Assembly (NCBI RefSeq): GCF_964036595.1 | Contig: NZ_OZ038523.1 | Span: forward strand, 2,486,501 to 2,550,500 | DNA: 64,000 nucleotides | Direction: 5' to 3' | DNA from: Tenacibaculum sp. 190524A05c | GTDB lineage: Bacteria > Bacteroidota > Bacteroidia > Flavobacteriales > Flavobacteriaceae | In this document: positions 26,070 through 35,446 of the stretch, piece after piece | Layout: each line of letters begins with the position of its first letter | How positions within the stretch are numbered: the first letter of the stretch is position 1 | The notes under the pieces: model-generated | Databases searched by the model: none | Seen by the model: only the letters and a program-made list of their open reading frames with translations | Told to the model about the DNA's origin: nothing | Made by a program: the position numbers and the translations under genes

Positions 26070-26981
26070 TTATTCCTCAACGAGTGTAATTCTGTTTTTA
26101 TCTACAATTGTAGCATTTATTTTTAATGGTTTGAAAACTGTTTCTAAAGCAATACTTAAATTTTTATGAGTAAATGCTCCTGTAAATTTATGGTCAATAT
26201 TAATTTTTTCAGCGTCTATTTCAACACTGTATTGATTTTCAATTGCTTTGATAACATATTTCAATGGAATACTTACAAAAGAACTTTCTCCATTCTTCCA
26301 ACTTGGTTCTTCTTCACTAAATTCCCATTCCTCAGAAGTACCGTTTATGTTTCTGTAAGCTTTCCCTCGGGTTAAAAATATCACTTTTTTTTGAGATGAC
26401 ACCTTAACTTTACCTTCATAACAGCTAACTTCCATTAAATTTTTATCTGTCGTAACGTTAAATTGTGTTCCCAAAACAGCAACATTCCCTTTCTCAGTTT
26501 CTACCGTGAACTTACTTCCTTTCTTCACTTTGAAGAAACCTTCACCTGTTAATTCTACTTTTCTATTTACATTCCAATTCTTTTCATTGAAAGCAATTTC
26601 AGATTTTGAATTTAAAATAACTTCAGAACCATCTGGTAAATGAACTGCCATTTGCTCTCCAAAATCTGTAGTGTAAGTTGTTGGTGAATTTATAAATTGA
26701 AATATTCCAAAAAGAATTGCAACCGATGCTGCAACTGCAATTGTAATAGTTGAATATAAAGATCTAACTTTCCCTTTTTTTCTTGTATTATCTATACTGC
26801 CTTGAATTTTAGTAAATAAGGCAGATTTATCGTATGTCGGCGCAACTAATTCTTGTGATTTAGTGGCGATTTTATTGTATAACAAGAAATCCGGATGGTT
26901 TTTAAAATCATCCAGTTCTACTTCGCTCAAATCGTTATTCAGCCATCGAGCTAAAAAAGTATCATCGTATTCTTTCATCAT
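26070..26981 (-). CDS. FecR family anti-sigma factor
   Basis: 303 aa. Short cytoplasmic N terminus that would hold the ECF factor (LARWLNNDLSEVELDDF), one membrane segment (about 78-98, ITIAVAASVAILFGIFQFI), the periplasmic FecR domain (about 105-200) with LPDGSEVILNSKSEIAFN, and a C-terminal STN-contacting domain (DUF4974-like, about 230-300: FVSIPLKYVIKAIENQYSVE). Gene order sigma, fecR, receptor and abutting coding regions match the Bacteroidota cell-surface signalling cassette. Confidence 0.93.
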   Translation of the reverse strand: MMKEYDDTFLARWLNNDLSEVELDDFKNHPDFLLYNKIATKSQELVAPTYDKSALFTKIQGSIDNTRKKGKVRSLYSTITIAVAASVAILFGIFQFINSPTTYTTDFGEQMAVHLPDGSEVILNSKSEIAFNEKNWNVNRKVELTGEGFFKVKKGSKFTVETEKGNVAVLGTQFNVTTDKNLMEVSCYEGKVKVSSQKKVIFLTRGKAYRNINGTSEEWEFSEEEPSWKNGESSFVSIPLKYVIKAIENQYSVEIDAEKINIDHKFTGAFTHKNLSIALETVFKPLKINATIVDKNRITLVEE

Positions 26982-27035
26982 GTTTAAGCTTCCTACTTTT
27001 ATTTAAAAAACAGTTTACTAAAAATTTACCCTACC

Positions 27036-27554
27036 TTAGAGTACATCTATTTTTTCTCTAAGTTTTTTTAGAGCTAATGACATTCGTTTTTCAACAGCTT
27101 TAACTGATATTCCAACTATCTCTGCAATTTCAGTATATGTCTTTTTATCAATTCTATTCAACAAGAAAACTTCTCGTTGCTTTTCGGATAAATCTGCTAT
27201 AGCATTTTGCAGTTTTTCCATAAACTCTTTCTCTTCTAAAATAAATTCAGGGGTTTCTTTTGTGTACTGTTTTGTTGTTTGCTTTTGATGTTTTAAAACT
27301 ACTTTTTTATGAGCAACAACATTTAAAAACAGATTACTTGCCACAGTAAACAGAAAAGATTTCGCCTTAGAAATTAAAACTTTAGAACAACTTTGCCAAA
27401 GTTTAACAAAACTTTCTTGAACTAAATCTTCGGCAAGATGCATGTCACCACACTTGTAGTACATATAATTCCTTAGGGATTCAGAATGATTATCAAATAT
27501 TTCTGCAAACACTTTTGGTTTACAAATTGATTCTTCATGCTTCATAGACAGCAA
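27036..27554 (-). CDS. ECF RNA polymerase sigma factor
   Basis: 172 aa, sigma-70 family. Region 2: NHSESLRNYMYYKCGDMHLAEDLVQESFVKLW (about 18-50). Region 4: LSEKQREVFLLNRIDKKTYTEIAEIVGISVKAVEKRM (about 120-158), a standard HTH. Controlled by the FecR protein encoded 54 bp downstream. The predicted alternative start MLSMKHEES is two codons from MKHEES; either is possible. Target promoters probably include the receptor gene. Confidence 0.93.
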   Translation of the reverse strand: MLSMKHEESICKPKVFAEIFDNHSESLRNYMYYKCGDMHLAEDLVQESFVKLWQSCSKVLISKAKSFLFTVASNLFLNVVAHKKVVLKHQKQTTKQYTKETPEFILEEKEFMEKLQNAIADLSEKQREVFLLNRIDKKTYTEIAEIVGISVKAVEKRMSLALKKLREKIDVL

Positions 27555-27715
27555 ACTTAATTTTTTTTTATTAAAAAGTAGGGTATTTTTTTGGAAGTCT
27601 GTTTCATAGCCATATAAAGCGAATAATTACCCTATGACTTGAATAATTATTGAAATTCTAGAGTTCAATTTAATTACGCAAAAACAAAATTCGCCTTATG
27701 TATTTATAATCCTAA

Positions 27716-27760
27716 CCTAAGAAGCTGCCCCCTCAAAACTTTTAATACCAGCTTCTTGGG
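27716..27760 (+). promoter_or_regulatory. Leader hairpin before the T9SS Asp-box gene
   Basis: Arms CCTAAGAAGCTG and CAGCTTCTTGGG (12 bp, one T-G pair), 21-nt loop, ending 21 bases before the ATG. The end of the right arm can instead pair in TTGGG-TTTA-CCCAA, so two mutually exclusive hairpins are possible. No T tract follows, so it is not a normal terminator. Confidence 0.45.
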
Positions 27761-27781
27761 TTTACCCAAACCATAATTAAA

Positions 27782-30283
27782 ATGAGAAACAATCTTAAAC
27801 TTTTAATCGCTTTATCATTAAGCCAATTCACAGTTTTGTCGCAAGAGACAAACTGGAGAACAGCACCTCTAGAGAAAGAGAGTAATTTTTATGAAATAGT
27901 TCAAAAAAATAGTCCCGCTTTAAAAGTTGCTCGAACAAAAAATGACCGAAAAAGTAGAAAACAAGTAAAACAATTCGAAAGATGGAAAAGCTTTTGGAAA
28001 GATAGAATTACTTCAGATGGATCATTCGTTTCTGCAGCTCATAATTACAATGAATGGGTGAAAGAAAACCAACGTCATGCAGAAATGACTGAAAGAAGTA
28101 CAAATTCTTGGAGCTTGGTTGGTCCAATAAAACTACCTACTTCTTCTATTTCTTTTTACCCAGGAATGGGAAGACTAAATACCGTAGCTTTTAACGGATC
28201 TGACACAAATACAATGTATGTGGGAGCCCCAGGTGGAGGAGTTTGGAAAACAACAGATGGTGGAAAAACTTGGAGTGCAAAAGGTGATAATTTCCCGAAT
28301 ATGGGAGTTTCTGATATTGTTATTAATCCTACAAACACAGATGTTGTTTACTTAGCAACTGGAGATTGGGATGGAGTTCAAAATAGATCTCTTGGTGTTT
28401 TAAAATCAACAGATGCAGGTGAAACATGGAATACTACTGGATTAACATTCACGCTTCTTGAAAACAATAGAATCAGTAAACTTTTAATTGATCCTAACAA
28501 TGTAAACACAATTTTTGCTACAACTGTAAATAGCATTAAAAGATCTACAGATGGTGGAACAACATGGAACGATGTTTACACTGAAAATCGTGCGACTTTT
28601 AATGATATTCAATACAAAATCGGGAGCAATTCAATTATTTACGCAACATCAAACTCAGGGAGATTCTATATTTCTAAGAATAATGGAAATACTTGGGAAG
28701 TAGCTTCTAATCCAACAAGTACAGGAAGATTGGATTTCGCATTAACAGCTAATAATCCTGATTTAATTACAACTGTTGATAATGGTGGTGTAATTCGAAA
28801 ATCAACGAATCAAGGAACGACTTGGACAACAGCATCAACGATAGCACAATTCTCGTCTCAAGGCGGGTATAATGTTACCATAGCAGTTTCTCCATTAGAT
28901 TCTAATTTAATTTTAGTTGGTGGTGTAGATGGATGGAGATCTAGAAATGGTGGATCTTCTTGGGAAAAATATTTAGATGGTTATTGGGTAAGTGGAAATC
29001 CGTATTTCTATGTTCACTCTGATCATCATGATATGGAATTTGTTCCTGGGACAAATATTGCATTCTCAGCAAATGACGGTGGACTTTTTAAAGGAGATGC
29101 TTCAAAAAGCACAAAATGGGATGATCTTTCTGAAGGAATTGCGATTACTCAATATTATAACGTATCAGGAACTCCTCAAAATGCAGGAAAATTAATAATG
29201 GGTGCTCAAGATAATGATATCGCAGTTTATGATGGAACTGAGTTTAAAGGAGAAAACCCGGGAAGTGATGGAGTTGAAGGATTATGGGATTACTCGAACT
29301 CAAACATCGCATGGACTTGTAGTCAAGCTGGAATATTTAGAAGAACCTTAAACGGTTTTACTACACCTGCTCAAAGCTTAAGTACTCCTGGAGGTGCTCC
29401 ATTTGTGTGGGAATTAGAAATTCACCCTACTGATCCTAAAACCATTTTTGGAGGTTTTGGTGATATTTATAAGTCAACAAACAGAGGAGATAGTTGGGTA
29501 AACTTAAACTCTGGTTCTGGTGCAGTTGAATTTATTTCAATTTCTCCATCTAATCCGAATGTAATTTATGTTTCTGGAACTTTCGGAGTTAAGAAAACAA
29601 CCAATGGTGGAACTAGTTGGACTAATGTGAGAACACCTAAAATTGGAAATGTAAAAAGTATTGAAATTCATCCAACAAACACTGATGAAGTTTACTTTGC
29701 ATATTCAGGATATGGAAGTGGAAAAGTTTATAAGTCAACTGATGCAGGTGGAACATGGACAAACATTACCGCTTCATTACCAAATATTCCAACGCATAAA
29801 ATCGTATATAAAACTGGAAGTACTGACGGAGAATTATTCTTAGCTACAGATCTAGGAGTTTATTATTGGACAAATACTAAAAACGACTGGGAACGCTTAG
29901 GAAGTGGATTGCCAAATGTAATTGTTCATGATATTGAAATTCATTATGGAACGGAAAAATTAAGAGCTGCGACGTATGGTAGAGGAGTTTGGGAAACTTC
30001 TATTAAGGCATCTGCATTAGGAACTGACGATACATTGCTTCCTGATAATGCGGTAACAATTTACCCAAATCCAACCACTAACAAAACATTCTCTGTAAGA
30101 CTTAATAATTTAACAGGGAAAAGTAGAGTAATGATTTACAACATTATTGGTGGAGTTGTAAAAAATATCACTACTACAAATACTAGAGAAGAAATAAATC
30201 TGCAAAACTTCTCTAAGGGGATTTACATAGTAAATATTACTAACAATGGTAAAAGTTTATCTAAAAAATTAATTGTTAACTAG
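27782..30283 (+). CDS. Secreted Asp-box/BNR beta-propeller protein with T9SS sorting domain
   Basis: 833 aa. Signal peptide to about residue 20 (SLSQFTVLSQ). Many Asp-box repeats of the S-T-D-G-G-x-T-W kind (KTTDGGKTWS, KSTDAGETWN, RSTDGGTTWN, KTTNGGTSWT, KSTDAGGTWT) fill residues about 140-740, giving a sortilin/VPS10- or sialidase-like beta-propeller. The last ~75 residues (VTIYPNPTTN ... KGIYIVNITNNGKSLSKKLIVN) are a type A T9SS C-terminal domain, so the protein crosses the outer membrane. No glycosidase catalytic residues can be assigned by eye. Function unknown; binding or peptidase-associated roles are possible. Confidence 0.85.
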   Translation: MRNNLKLLIALSLSQFTVLSQETNWRTAPLEKESNFYEIVQKNSPALKVARTKNDRKSRKQVKQFERWKSFWKDRITSDGSFVSAAHNYNEWVKENQRHAEMTERSTNSWSLVGPIKLPTSSISFYPGMGRLNTVAFNGSDTNTMYVGAPGGGVWKTTDGGKTWSAKGDNFPNMGVSDIVINPTNTDVVYLATGDWDGVQNRSLGVLKSTDAGETWNTTGLTFTLLENNRISKLLIDPNNVNTIFATTVNSIKRSTDGGTTWNDVYTENRATFNDIQYKIGSNSIIYATSNSGRFYISKNNGNTWEVASNPTSTGRLDFALTANNPDLITTVDNGGVIRKSTNQGTTWTTASTIAQFSSQGGYNVTIAVSPLDSNLILVGGVDGWRSRNGGSSWEKYLDGYWVSGNPYFYVHSDHHDMEFVPGTNIAFSANDGGLFKGDASKSTKWDDLSEGIAITQYYNVSGTPQNAGKLIMGAQDNDIAVYDGTEFKGENPGSDGVEGLWDYSNSNIAWTCSQAGIFRRTLNGFTTPAQSLSTPGGAPFVWELEIHPTDPKTIFGGFGDIYKSTNRGDSWVNLNSGSGAVEFISISPSNPNVIYVSGTFGVKKTTNGGTSWTNVRTPKIGNVKSIEIHPTNTDEVYFAYSGYGSGKVYKSTDAGGTWTNITASLPNIPTHKIVYKTGSTDGELFLATDLGVYYWTNTKNDWERLGSGLPNVIVHDIEIHYGTEKLRAATYGRGVWETSIKASALGTDDTLLPDNAVTIYPNPTTNKTFSVRLNNLTGKSRVMIYNIIGGVVKNITTTNTREEINLQNFSKGIYIVNITNNGKSLSKKLIVN

Positions 30284-30284
30284 A

Positions 30285-30695
30285 ATGAGATATTCATTTA
30301 TCATTTTACTTAGCTTTTTATCACTTCTAAGTTGTCAAAGTAACTTAGAGGTGGTAAGCGCTAAGCGCAAAACTATTTATCCCGGAGTTCAAACCGCGAA
30401 TCCTTACGTTAAATTTGTAGTTACATTAAAAACCTCCGATTTAATAACTATTGATAGTGCAACCATTGTTGACAAGAATAAGTGCTACAAGTTAAACCGT
30501 ATACACACTGTTATCGAAAATACTGGAATGCAAAAAAAACATATTATTGAAGTGTTATTTAAAGGAAATGAAAATGTACTTCAAAGTTCAAACGATTCAG
30601 AAAACGGAATGTTGACCTTATATTATACAGCTTCAAACTCTCAAAAATCAATAGAGATTTCATCTTTCACACATCAAAAAGAGACGAGAAGATAA
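30285..30695 (+). CDS. Small lipoprotein of unknown function
   Basis: 136 aa from the ATG at 30285, one base after the preceding stop; an upstream in-frame start at 30273 would put extra residues before the signal and is less likely. Lipobox SLLSC gives lipidation at Cys17. The mature part is a short beta-rich domain with a conserved-looking Lys-Cys-Tyr. Its tight placement suggests co-transcription with the T9SS protein. No family recognised. Confidence 0.65.
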   Translation: MRYSFIILLSFLSLLSCQSNLEVVSAKRKTIYPGVQTANPYVKFVVTLKTSDLITIDSATIVDKNKCYKLNRIHTVIENTGMQKKHIIEVLFKGNENVLQSSNDSENGMLTLYYTASNSQKSIEISSFTHQKETRR

Positions 30696-30813
30696 TTTTT
30701 CAACTCTAAAATTATTGCTGATTTTATAAAAAAATCCATCGATTAATTTATAATAATTTACTCATCATTAAGTTATTAATAAAAAAACGATGGTATATAT
30801 ATTTTTTTAAGTT

Positions 30814-30846
30814 TTTGTTAACTATTACAATATTATACTATCTTTG
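30814..30846 (+). promoter_or_regulatory. Promoter of the coiled-coil membrane protein gene
   Basis: TTTG at 30814-30817, 21-bp spacer, TATCTTTG at 30839-30846. The leader to the ATG at 30968 would be about 118 nt. Confidence 0.55.
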
Positions 30847-30879
30847 AGCCTGGTTTTTTTGAATTAATTCAATTAATTG

Positions 30880-30899
30880 TAACTTAGCTCACTAAGTTA
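30880..30899 (+). promoter_or_regulatory. Leader inverted repeat
   Basis: TAACTTAG-CTCA-CTAAGTTA, a perfect 8-bp stem with a 4-nt loop about 70 bases before the start codon. Role unknown; it could be an RNA stability or operator element. Confidence 0.4.
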
Positions 30900-30967
30900 A
30901 TCCCCCTTACTAGGCAAATGTTTTAGTTAATAATACATAAAAGTTAAACCCCAATATTAGCAATATA

Positions 30968-31873
30968 ATGAGTTCTAAAATTACCATTAAACCAAGCGGT
31001 TTTAAATATCTATTTGCGGCATTGGTCATATTATTGATTGTTTACTCTTTTAAGCTGAATAGTGATTATCAAAAACTTGAAGATGCATTTTCTGAACAAA
31101 AAATAGAACTTCAAGCAGAACTTGACGAAATCATTGAAGATTACAAGAATGTTAATGTTAAGAATAAAGACTTATCTCAACGATTAGTAAAAGAAATTAA
31201 TAAAATCATACTTCTTAGAGATTCTATTAAAAATTTAAAGAAATCTAACTATAATTTAATCGTAAAGTACTCTAGAAAAATAGTAAAACTAGAAAGAGAA
31301 AACAGACGTTTATTTATCCAGGTTGATTCTTTAAATAAGCAAAACTATGAACTACTTCAAGAAAATATTGTTGTTAAACAACAACTTGATGAAAACACTG
31401 CTTCTCAGAAAAACTTAATGCGTAAAAACATTTCGTTGCAAAAGAGGCAAGCACAACTTAAAGCAAAAGTTGATATCGCTGGAGTTATTAAAGTAAATAA
31501 TATTGTTGCTGAAGCAATGAAAGAAAGAAGTAGCGGAAAATTAACTAGCACTTCAAGATCTAGAAGAACTGATGCATTTAGAATAAAATTTGATTTATTA
31601 GCAAATCCAGTAACTACTGCTGGTAAAAAAGAAATCCTAATTCAGATTCTTGATGAAGATAAAAAGGTAGTTGCTGCTAAAGGAAATAAAAAGATTAAAG
31701 ATGGATCTTCAGTATTCTTTAGCGATAATATGTCTGCCAACTATGATAACAATAGATTAGGTGTTGTTTCATTAATACTAGTGAACAGAGATGACATCAA
31801 AAAAGGAACCTATACTGTTAATGCTTATGTCGATGGCAATTTTTCTGCTAGAACACAAGTAAAACTGAGATAG
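30968..31873 (+). CDS. Membrane-anchored coiled-coil protein
   Basis: 301 aa. One N-terminal membrane helix (about 14-28, LFAALVILLIVYSF), a long coiled coil (about 33-165), a basic Ser-rich linker (about 180-200, SSGKLTSTSRSRR), then a beta domain (about 203-301, FRIKFDLLANPVTTAGKKEI ...) that looks like a small immunoglobulin-like fold. Topology suggests the coil and beta domain face the periplasm. No catalytic motif. Function unknown. It is followed by a strong terminator and is probably monocistronic. Confidence 0.75.
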   Translation: MSSKITIKPSGFKYLFAALVILLIVYSFKLNSDYQKLEDAFSEQKIELQAELDEIIEDYKNVNVKNKDLSQRLVKEINKIILLRDSIKNLKKSNYNLIVKYSRKIVKLERENRRLFIQVDSLNKQNYELLQENIVVKQQLDENTASQKNLMRKNISLQKRQAQLKAKVDIAGVIKVNNIVAEAMKERSSGKLTSTSRSRRTDAFRIKFDLLANPVTTAGKKEILIQILDEDKKVVAAKGNKKIKDGSSVFFSDNMSANYDNNRLGVVSLILVNRDDIKKGTYTVNAYVDGNFSARTQVKLR

Positions 31874-31896
31874 GATATTCGCAAAAAACACATCAT

Positions 31897-31931
31897 AAAA
31901 AAGTGAAGAATCTAAATTCTTCACTTTTTTG
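31897..31931 (+). terminator. Strong bidirectional-type terminator
   Basis: A6 then GTGAAGAAT-CTAA-ATTCTTCAC then T6: perfect stem, separates the coiled-coil gene from glyS. Confidence 0.85.
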
Positions 31932-31963
31932 TTTTTACACTATTATAAATTCAAACCATATTA

Positions 31964-31971
31964 TATTTTTG
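31964..31971 (+). promoter_or_regulatory. -7 promoter element of glyS
   Basis: TATTTTTG, ending 7 bases before the ATG at 31979; the transcript would have at most a few leader bases. Confidence 0.6.
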
Positions 31972-31978
31972 CAGTATT

Positions 31979-33520
31979 ATGGCAAAACAAGAAGATCAAT
32001 TTAAAAAGGTTATTTCACACGCTAAGGAATATGGTTATATATTTCAATCATCTGAAATTTATGATGGTCTTAGTGCTGTTTATGATTATGCTCAAAATGG
32101 AGTTGAGCTAAAAAAGAATATTAGAGAATATTGGTGGAAAGCAATGGTACAAATGAACGAGAATATCGTTGGTATCGATGCTTCTATATTAATGCACCCA
32201 ACAACTTGGAAAGCTTCAGGACACGTTGATGCATTTAATGATCCTTTAATAGATAACAAAGATTCTAAAAAAAGATATAGAGCTGATGTTTTAGTTGAAG
32301 ATTACTGCGCTAAAATTGAAGCTAAAATTGATAAAGAAGTAACTAAAGCTGCTAAAAGATTTGGAGATTCATTTGATAAAGATCAGTTTTTAGCTACTAA
32401 CCCAAGAGTATTAGGTTATCAAGAAAAAATAAATACTATCCTTTCTAGATTAGCTAAATCATTAGAAAATGAAGACTTGGCTGATGTAAAAGCCTTAATT
32501 GAAGAACTAGGAATAGCGGATCCTCTAACAGGATCTAAAAACTGGACGGATGTAAAGCAATTTAACTTAATGTTCGGAACTCAATTAGGAGCTTCAGCAG
32601 ATAGTTCTATGAAAGTTTATTTACGTCCTGAAACAGCGCAAGGTATTTTCGTAAACTTTTTAAATGTTCAAAAAACAGGTAGAATGAAAATTCCTTTTGG
32701 AATTGCTCAAACAGGAAAAGCATTTAGAAATGAAATTGTAGCAAGACAATTTATTTTTAGAATGCGTGAATTTGAACAAATGGAAATGCAATTCTTTATC
32801 AAGCCAGGGACTCAAAAAGAATGGTATAAACACTGGAAAGAAAGTCGTTTAAAATGGCATTTATCATTAGGATTAGGAAGTGATAATTACCGATTCCACG
32901 ATCATGAGAAATTAGCACATTACGCTGATGCCGCTGCGGATATAGAATTTAAGTTCCCATTTGGATTTAAAGAATTAGAAGGAATTCACTCTCGTACTGA
33001 TTTCGACCTTAAAGCACACGAAGAATTTTCTGGAAAGAAACTACAGTATTTCGATCATGAAGAAAACAAAAGTTATGTACCATATGTGTTAGAAACTTCA
33101 ATCGGATTAGACCGTATGTTTTTAGCTGTTTTCTCGAACTCTTTGCAAGAAGAGGAAATAGGTGACGGAAAAACAAGAACAGTATTAAAGCTACCAGCTG
33201 TTTTAGCGCCTACGAAAGTGGCTGTATTTCCTTTAGTAAATAATTCTGGTTTACCTGAATTAGCTCGTAAAATTGTAGACGATTTAAAATGGGATTTTAC
33301 GGTTATGTATGAAGATAAAGACTCTGTAGGTAAAAGATACAGAAGACAAGATGCTGCCGGAACTCCTTTCTGTATTACAGTAGATCATGATACTTTAGAA
33401 GATAATACTGTTACTATTCGTCACAGAGATACCATGGAACAAAAACGCGTAAAAATCGACGATTTAAGAGCCATAATTAAAGAAGAAGTTGATATGCGTG
33501 CTTGGTTAATGAAAATGTAA
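31979..33520 (+). CDS. glyS: Glycine--tRNA ligase (single-chain dimeric type)
   Basis: 513 aa class II aminoacyl-tRNA synthetase of the alpha2 kind, which charges tRNA-Gly. Motif 1/2 region with YLRPETAQGIFVNFLNVQ and PFGIAQTGKAFRNEI (residues about 219-257), motif 3 GLDRMFLAVFSN near 377-388, and the C-terminal anticodon-binding domain from about 400. The N terminus EYGYIFQSSEIYDGLSAVYDY is typical. The -7 box is so close to the ATG that a nearly leaderless mRNA is expected. Followed by a good terminator. Confidence 0.96.
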   Translation: MAKQEDQFKKVISHAKEYGYIFQSSEIYDGLSAVYDYAQNGVELKKNIREYWWKAMVQMNENIVGIDASILMHPTTWKASGHVDAFNDPLIDNKDSKKRYRADVLVEDYCAKIEAKIDKEVTKAAKRFGDSFDKDQFLATNPRVLGYQEKINTILSRLAKSLENEDLADVKALIEELGIADPLTGSKNWTDVKQFNLMFGTQLGASADSSMKVYLRPETAQGIFVNFLNVQKTGRMKIPFGIAQTGKAFRNEIVARQFIFRMREFEQMEMQFFIKPGTQKEWYKHWKESRLKWHLSLGLGSDNYRFHDHEKLAHYADAAADIEFKFPFGFKELEGIHSRTDFDLKAHEEFSGKKLQYFDHEENKSYVPYVLETSIGLDRMFLAVFSNSLQEEEIGDGKTRTVLKLPAVLAPTKVAVFPLVNNSGLPELARKIVDDLKWDFTVMYEDKDSVGKRYRRQDAAGTPFCITVDHDTLEDNTVTIRHRDTMEQKRVKIDDLRAIIKEEVDMRAWLMKM

Positions 33521-33544
33521 GAAACTACACTTAAATAAACTTAG

Positions 33545-33583
33545 AAATCCTGTTAGTAATCTATTAACAGGATTTTTATTTTT
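33545..33583 (+). terminator. Terminator of glyS
   Basis: Stem AAATCCTGTTA / TAACAGGATTT, then TTTATTTTT. The T tract also contains TATTTTTG (33577-33584), a -7 box for the next small gene. Confidence 0.8.
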
Positions 33584-33584
33584 G
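33577..33584 (+). promoter_or_regulatory. -7 element overlapping the glyS terminator tail
   Basis: TATTTTTG, 17 bases before the ATG at 33602; overlaps the terminator T tract. Confidence 0.45.
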
Positions 33585-33601
33585 CACTAAATTATAATTG
33601 A

Positions 33602-33817
33602 ATGAAAACGATACTTAAAATATTATTTGTAATCTTTCTTATATGGATGATTACTGGGATATATCTACTAAATACACAACATGAAAAAGCTCAAATAGTA
33701 ATGGGCTTAGGAGTTTTATATATGTCTTTTATATTAATGCCTACATTTATCTATTATAGATATAAAGATGGGAAGTATAAAAAATATATAATCCAAAACG
33801 ATAAAGACAAAAAATAA
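33602..33817 (+). CDS. Small two-helix membrane protein
   Basis: 71 aa. Two hydrophobic segments (about 5-24 and 33-50) and a basic tail (YRYKDGKYKKYIIQNDKDKK). It has its own -7 box and a terminator directly after the stop, supporting a real gene. No family recognised. Confidence 0.6.
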   Translation: MKTILKILFVIFLIWMITGIYLLNTQHEKAQIVMGLGVLYMSFILMPTFIYYRYKDGKYKKYIIQNDKDKK

Positions 33818-33847
33818 AAAGGTTGGGAAATTAATCCCAACCTTTTT
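33816..33847. terminator. Bidirectional terminator between convergent genes
   Basis: A5-GGTTGGGA-AATTAA-TCCCAACC-T5, perfect 8-bp core extended by A/T runs; serves the small membrane protein and the SGNH gene. Confidence 0.85.
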
Positions 33848-33872
33848 ATTTATCTGTGTTAAATTTACTCTC

Positions 33873-35441
33873 TTATCTAAACGTAGGTGAATAATTTGTA
33901 GGATAATCATCTGCTTTTGCCAATCCATCAGTAGCCGAAGCAAAATTACTCGAATATTGAGCATCTATAGCTTCTAAGAATTTATTAGCCATTAATGCAT
34001 ATCCTCTACCAGTTAAATGAACACCATCTAAACTAATTAATCCTCCAGTCACTAAGTCTGTAGTTAAGGTATATCTATCAAATTCAAGACCTCCAGTTGA
34101 AGCATTTTGAAGAACCACATTAAAATCAACAAAAGCTAAACCATTTGCGTCTGCAACACTTTTAAGCGTTGTATTATATGCATCTGTTGCCACTCTAATA
34201 TTATTTTGCTCTTCAGGAGTCAAAACCCATTTATCTGCCAAAGGAACACCAACACCATTAACACTTGCTGGATTACTAGGGTCAGCTAAAGTTCCAATAA
34301 ACGATGAGCTTGGTAAAACTAACAAATCTTCCTGGGTAGCTTGACGCATACTAACTAAAGCTGGATTAACCGCAGTTAAGTCTGTTAAATATTCGTCCAT
34401 TATAACAACAGCATTATTACCTTCTGTAAAGTTTATTTGACGTTTATCAACTTCTGCTTGATCAAAACCTGCCTGATCTAATAAAGCAATCACTTGAAGC
34501 GGTAATAAACCTGCGTTCTTAGCATCTAAAACACCTTGTAAACCTTGGTTATATGCTGCATAAGCTTGATTCACACCAGCAACAGTAGCGGCATCTAAAG
34601 GAACAGGATTATGAGGCACTGTAGTAAAATGTGCTAATGTAGTTATATATGGTATATTCCCTATTACACCTTGTGCTCCATTTGAAGTTAATGTTGTAAC
34701 CATTTGATTAACAACCCCTGCAAAAAGAGTAGGATCAGTAATATCAGCAGGTCCATATGAAGTAGCATCAGGATTCCCTGTTTGATCGACTCCAGCACCA
34801 CCACCTAAGGCATAACCTAAAACATCATTTCCTCCGATTTCAGAAAGACTAAAGAAAGTTGGTGCATTTGCCATTGCATCTCCAAGAACCGTTGCTCCCG
34901 TACTAGAAGATATTCTAGCAAAATATGGATTTGCCTGTCCTAATGGCACTGCATTAACACTACCATATCCAGGAGCTACGAAATGAAAACTCTTTGCACC
35001 TGGAATGCCATAATTATTGTTGTTACTTGGTAATTTCGTTGTAACTTCAGTCGTTGGCATAGCACCAATAGAAGCTGGTCCAGATCCATTAAAATACAAT
35101 CTAGGTCCCTGAATCATTGTACCACCGAATAGTAACCCTCCAATATTATCACTCATAAGAGGTTGAACGAAGTCACCTCCACCTGCCATTTGGAACTTTT
35201 GACTCATAATGTTTGGAAAAGAGCTCTCTTGAGCAGCTATAAACAAAGCATTATCGGTAAAACCTGCTGTAAACGATGCTCCAACAGCAACGTAACTTGA
35301 AAAGTTTAAGTTCCCTGTAGTAAGATCAACTTGAGGAACATCTGGTCCTGCAATTGGTTCTAAATCATTGTTAACATCACATGCTACTAATCCTAATAAG
35401 GCAATAGATAACCAACTATATTTTAATATATTTTTTTTCAT
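33873..35441 (-). CDS. SGNH/GDSL-type hydrolase lipoprotein
   Basis: 522 aa. Lipobox GLVAC, Cys21. The nucleophile block is VAVGASFTAGF with Ser56 (GDS replaced by GAS), block III is EIGGNDVLGYAL, and the catalytic Asp/His block is DGVHLTGRGYALMANKF near 475-490. Together these give a complete SGNH esterase/lipase set. The large insertions are unassigned. It is tethered to the outer membrane, probably exposed to the periplasm or surface. It is encoded 5 bp after a TonB-dependent receptor, so it likely trims an ester or lipid substrate for uptake. Confidence 0.85.
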   Translation of the reverse strand: MKKNILKYSWLSIALLGLVACDVNNDLEPIAGPDVPQVDLTTGNLNFSSYVAVGASFTAGFTDNALFIAAQESSFPNIMSQKFQMAGGGDFVQPLMSDNIGGLLFGGTMIQGPRLYFNGSGPASIGAMPTTEVTTKLPSNNNNYGIPGAKSFHFVAPGYGSVNAVPLGQANPYFARISSSTGATVLGDAMANAPTFFSLSEIGGNDVLGYALGGGAGVDQTGNPDATSYGPADITDPTLFAGVVNQMVTTLTSNGAQGVIGNIPYITTLAHFTTVPHNPVPLDAATVAGVNQAYAAYNQGLQGVLDAKNAGLLPLQVIALLDQAGFDQAEVDKRQINFTEGNNAVVIMDEYLTDLTAVNPALVSMRQATQEDLLVLPSSSFIGTLADPSNPASVNGVGVPLADKWVLTPEEQNNIRVATDAYNTTLKSVADANGLAFVDFNVVLQNASTGGLEFDRYTLTTDLVTGGLISLDGVHLTGRGYALMANKFLEAIDAQYSSNFASATDGLAKADDYPTNYSPTFR

Positions 35442-35446
35442 CTTTT

